From assembly GCA_935421135.1 (NCBI GenBank), contig OW285187.1, forward strand, positions 14,595,929 through 14,659,928: a stretch of 64,000 bases of DNA. Direction: 5' to 3'. This DNA comes from Bugulina stolonifera. Its lineage: Eukaryota; Bryozoa; Gymnolaemata; Cheilostomatida; Bugulidae. This document shows positions 62,465 to 64,000 of the stretch, piece by piece (position 1 is the first letter of the stretch; each line of letters opens with the position of its first letter). Below the pieces are notes generated by a model. That model saw only the letters and a program-made list of their open reading frames with translations, was not told the DNA's origin and made no database searches. A program made the translations under genes and the position numbers.

Positions 62465-63304
62465 CCACCCTGGTAGGTACCACTTCCGACAAAACCTCCC
62501 TATATGGAGTAGTGGTAACTGCTCTGGTCATGTATGATAGTGCCGTCTAGGGAAGGTGACCCAGTGTCTTTCCACAATTTTTGAATTTGGTGGCAAGTGA
62601 AGGGAAGTCCCGCTCGTTTAGGCCGGGTGCAAGGAAATACTAGGAATGGCCCTCCTAAAACTACTCATAGCATCTGTTGAAAAAATAATACTGGAGTATA
62701 CAAGCTAATAGATCGCCAACTAAGAAAATCATGCGGAAGATGTTAGAAGTATTATTCGGCTCACCAATTCGGCATGGTACTAATAATATGACAATAACAG
62801 AATTAAGGTCACTCGCCAAGAGTCACCCGATTCGACCCCGCTCTCAAGTGGCATGTCAAGGACGATGTAATGATTAATTTGGAAACAAGTTCAAGTTGAA
62901 GTTCATCTAATTTCTTTACTTATCACTAATAAATAAATACAAATAAAACACGTAAATCGTGAAGTAGTTGCTTTCTAGCCAACTTAAGCTTAGACAGGTA
63001 GGTTAATTGGGACTCAGCAAGCGAAACCTATTGAATTAGTGGTTGGAATGTCTGTCAAATCTCCAGGTTTTACAGGGAGGTTCCCACTTGACTTTACTGA
63101 CTTTTTAATCTTTAATGGCACCCCCAGGGCACTTGGTGACTTACGAAAACCTCCATACCTTCCCCAGGTTTTATGGCATTACATAAAAAAAATAAAAATA
63201 TTTCTCCATTATTTTTGTTTAAAGTCAGAAGTGTCATCCCCAATCATGCAACTTTTAAGCTGGACATTCATATTGATATTAATAATATTAATTAATCGAA
63301 GTAC
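62465..63304. other. Non-coding region, nothing recognised
   Basis: No exon-like frame, repeat array or element end is seen between the 37-bp palindrome and the LINE remnant. Confidence 0.4.
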
Positions 63305-63852
63305 ATGCCTTGCATGGACAGAACAGAAACCGTCAAATACCTAGGAGTAATAATTCAATCAGATCTTAAGTTTAATCAGCACATACATGAGAAATGCACA
63401 AAGTCTCATAAAATACTTGGAGGAATCAAATATTTAATGTACTATGCTCCAAAAAAAGGCCAGGCTACTGGCTTACACAAGTATATGCAGATCTATACTT
63501 GAGTATGCAGATGTAGTATGGAACCCTTCAACTAAGAACAAGATCCATGATATAGAACTCATCTAGAACAGTGCCATACGGTTTATAGCTAACCTAAGGG
63601 AGCATACTGACAGTGTATCAGAGGCGAGAGATTAGTTAGAGATCCGGACCCTGAAAAATAGAAGAAAAACCCACCGCCTGTGTCTACTGGCCAGGATTCT
63701 TCAGAATGACGAACATGATGATATTGTGGGTGACAGAGAGATGGTAGCATTGACCACTAGAGCAGCTGCCAGAGGAGAGCCAACCTCAATATCAGCCAAA
63801 AAATGTATTTACCACTCTAGTTTCCTGCCACGAACAATTCGTGAGATAAGAT
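63305..63852 (+). mobile_element. Decayed CR1-like LINE fragment (ORF2 C-terminal third)
   Basis: Encodes TVKYLGVIIQSDLKFNQHIH, LEYADVVWNPSTKNKIHDIE and SSFLPRTIREI in succession, matching the order in the intact ORF2. Internal stops (e.g. after HDIELI and before LEIRTL) and a frameshift near 63460 show it is a pseudogene copy, truncated at its 5' end. Confidence 0.85.
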
Positions 63853-64000
63853 GAGAAACCGACCTCCAATCCTAAATGTGATATACTGTAAAAATTGCAG
63901 ACCCCCTAGTCCAAGAATAGTTTAAACTAGAGGCTCCCTTATAGATTTACATGAAATTGCTGGCGGAGTCCTACCTCATCTGAGGTAAAAAAAAGTACAA

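Overview
This is a 64 kb AT-rich stretch of an invertebrate animal genome. Every cellular gene is split by GT-AG introns of a few hundred bp to more than 1 kb. The gene set (sorting nexin 4, Jagunal, the axonemal protein CFAP57, a BTB/kelch-like protein and i-type lysozyme-like proteins) indicates a metazoan with motile cilia. i-type lysozymes exclude a vertebrate. The phylum cannot be fixed from sequence alone; an early-branching animal such as a sponge is possible. Dispersed TACATGTA and TAGGCCTA palindromes, tRNA-derived SINE heads, CR1-like LINEs and hAT-type elements fill the non-coding space.

Layout: 1-1772 (-) SNX4, running off the left edge. 2648-5435 (-) Jagunal, 3 exons. 7387-11240 (+) an apparently intact CR1-like LINE with a PHD-finger ORF1 and an endonuclease/reverse transcriptase ORF2. 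12289-20498 (+) CFAP57, 18 coding exons and about 1213 aa. 21056-23939 (-) an unrecognised 276-aa charged protein, tail to tail with CFAP57. 27336-50979 is a cluster of three paralogous genes, A (-), B (+) and C (-). Each encodes a signal peptide, an i-type lysozyme (destabilase)-like domain and one transmembrane segment. A and B also carry long cytoplasmic tails with shared tyrosine and proline motifs. A and B are head to head; B and C are tail to tail across a 2 kb minisatellite. 52197-57502 (-) is a BTB/kelch-like gene. 57503-64000 holds only transposon debris, including a 1.7 kb hAT-like element with another MITE nested in it.

The most interesting content is the membrane-anchored lysozyme cluster. 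I reconstructed it exon by exon; all three genes share intron phases 1-0-1-1-1. In A and B a secreted antibacterial enzyme fold has become the ectodomain of a receptor-like protein. Its tail carries PxPxPR and YxN motifs of the kind bound by CIN85/CD2AP SH3 domains and GRB2-type SH2 domains. C has lost the residues at the catalytic positions and, as far as I can find, the signalling tail. The second notable theme is a series of hAT-type insertions with 8-bp target duplications. They range from about 1.7 kb down to 27- and 37-bp insertions that are little more than two inverted termini.

All gene models are hand-spliced from ORFs, splice consensus, phase and remembered family sequence. No alignment or search was run.
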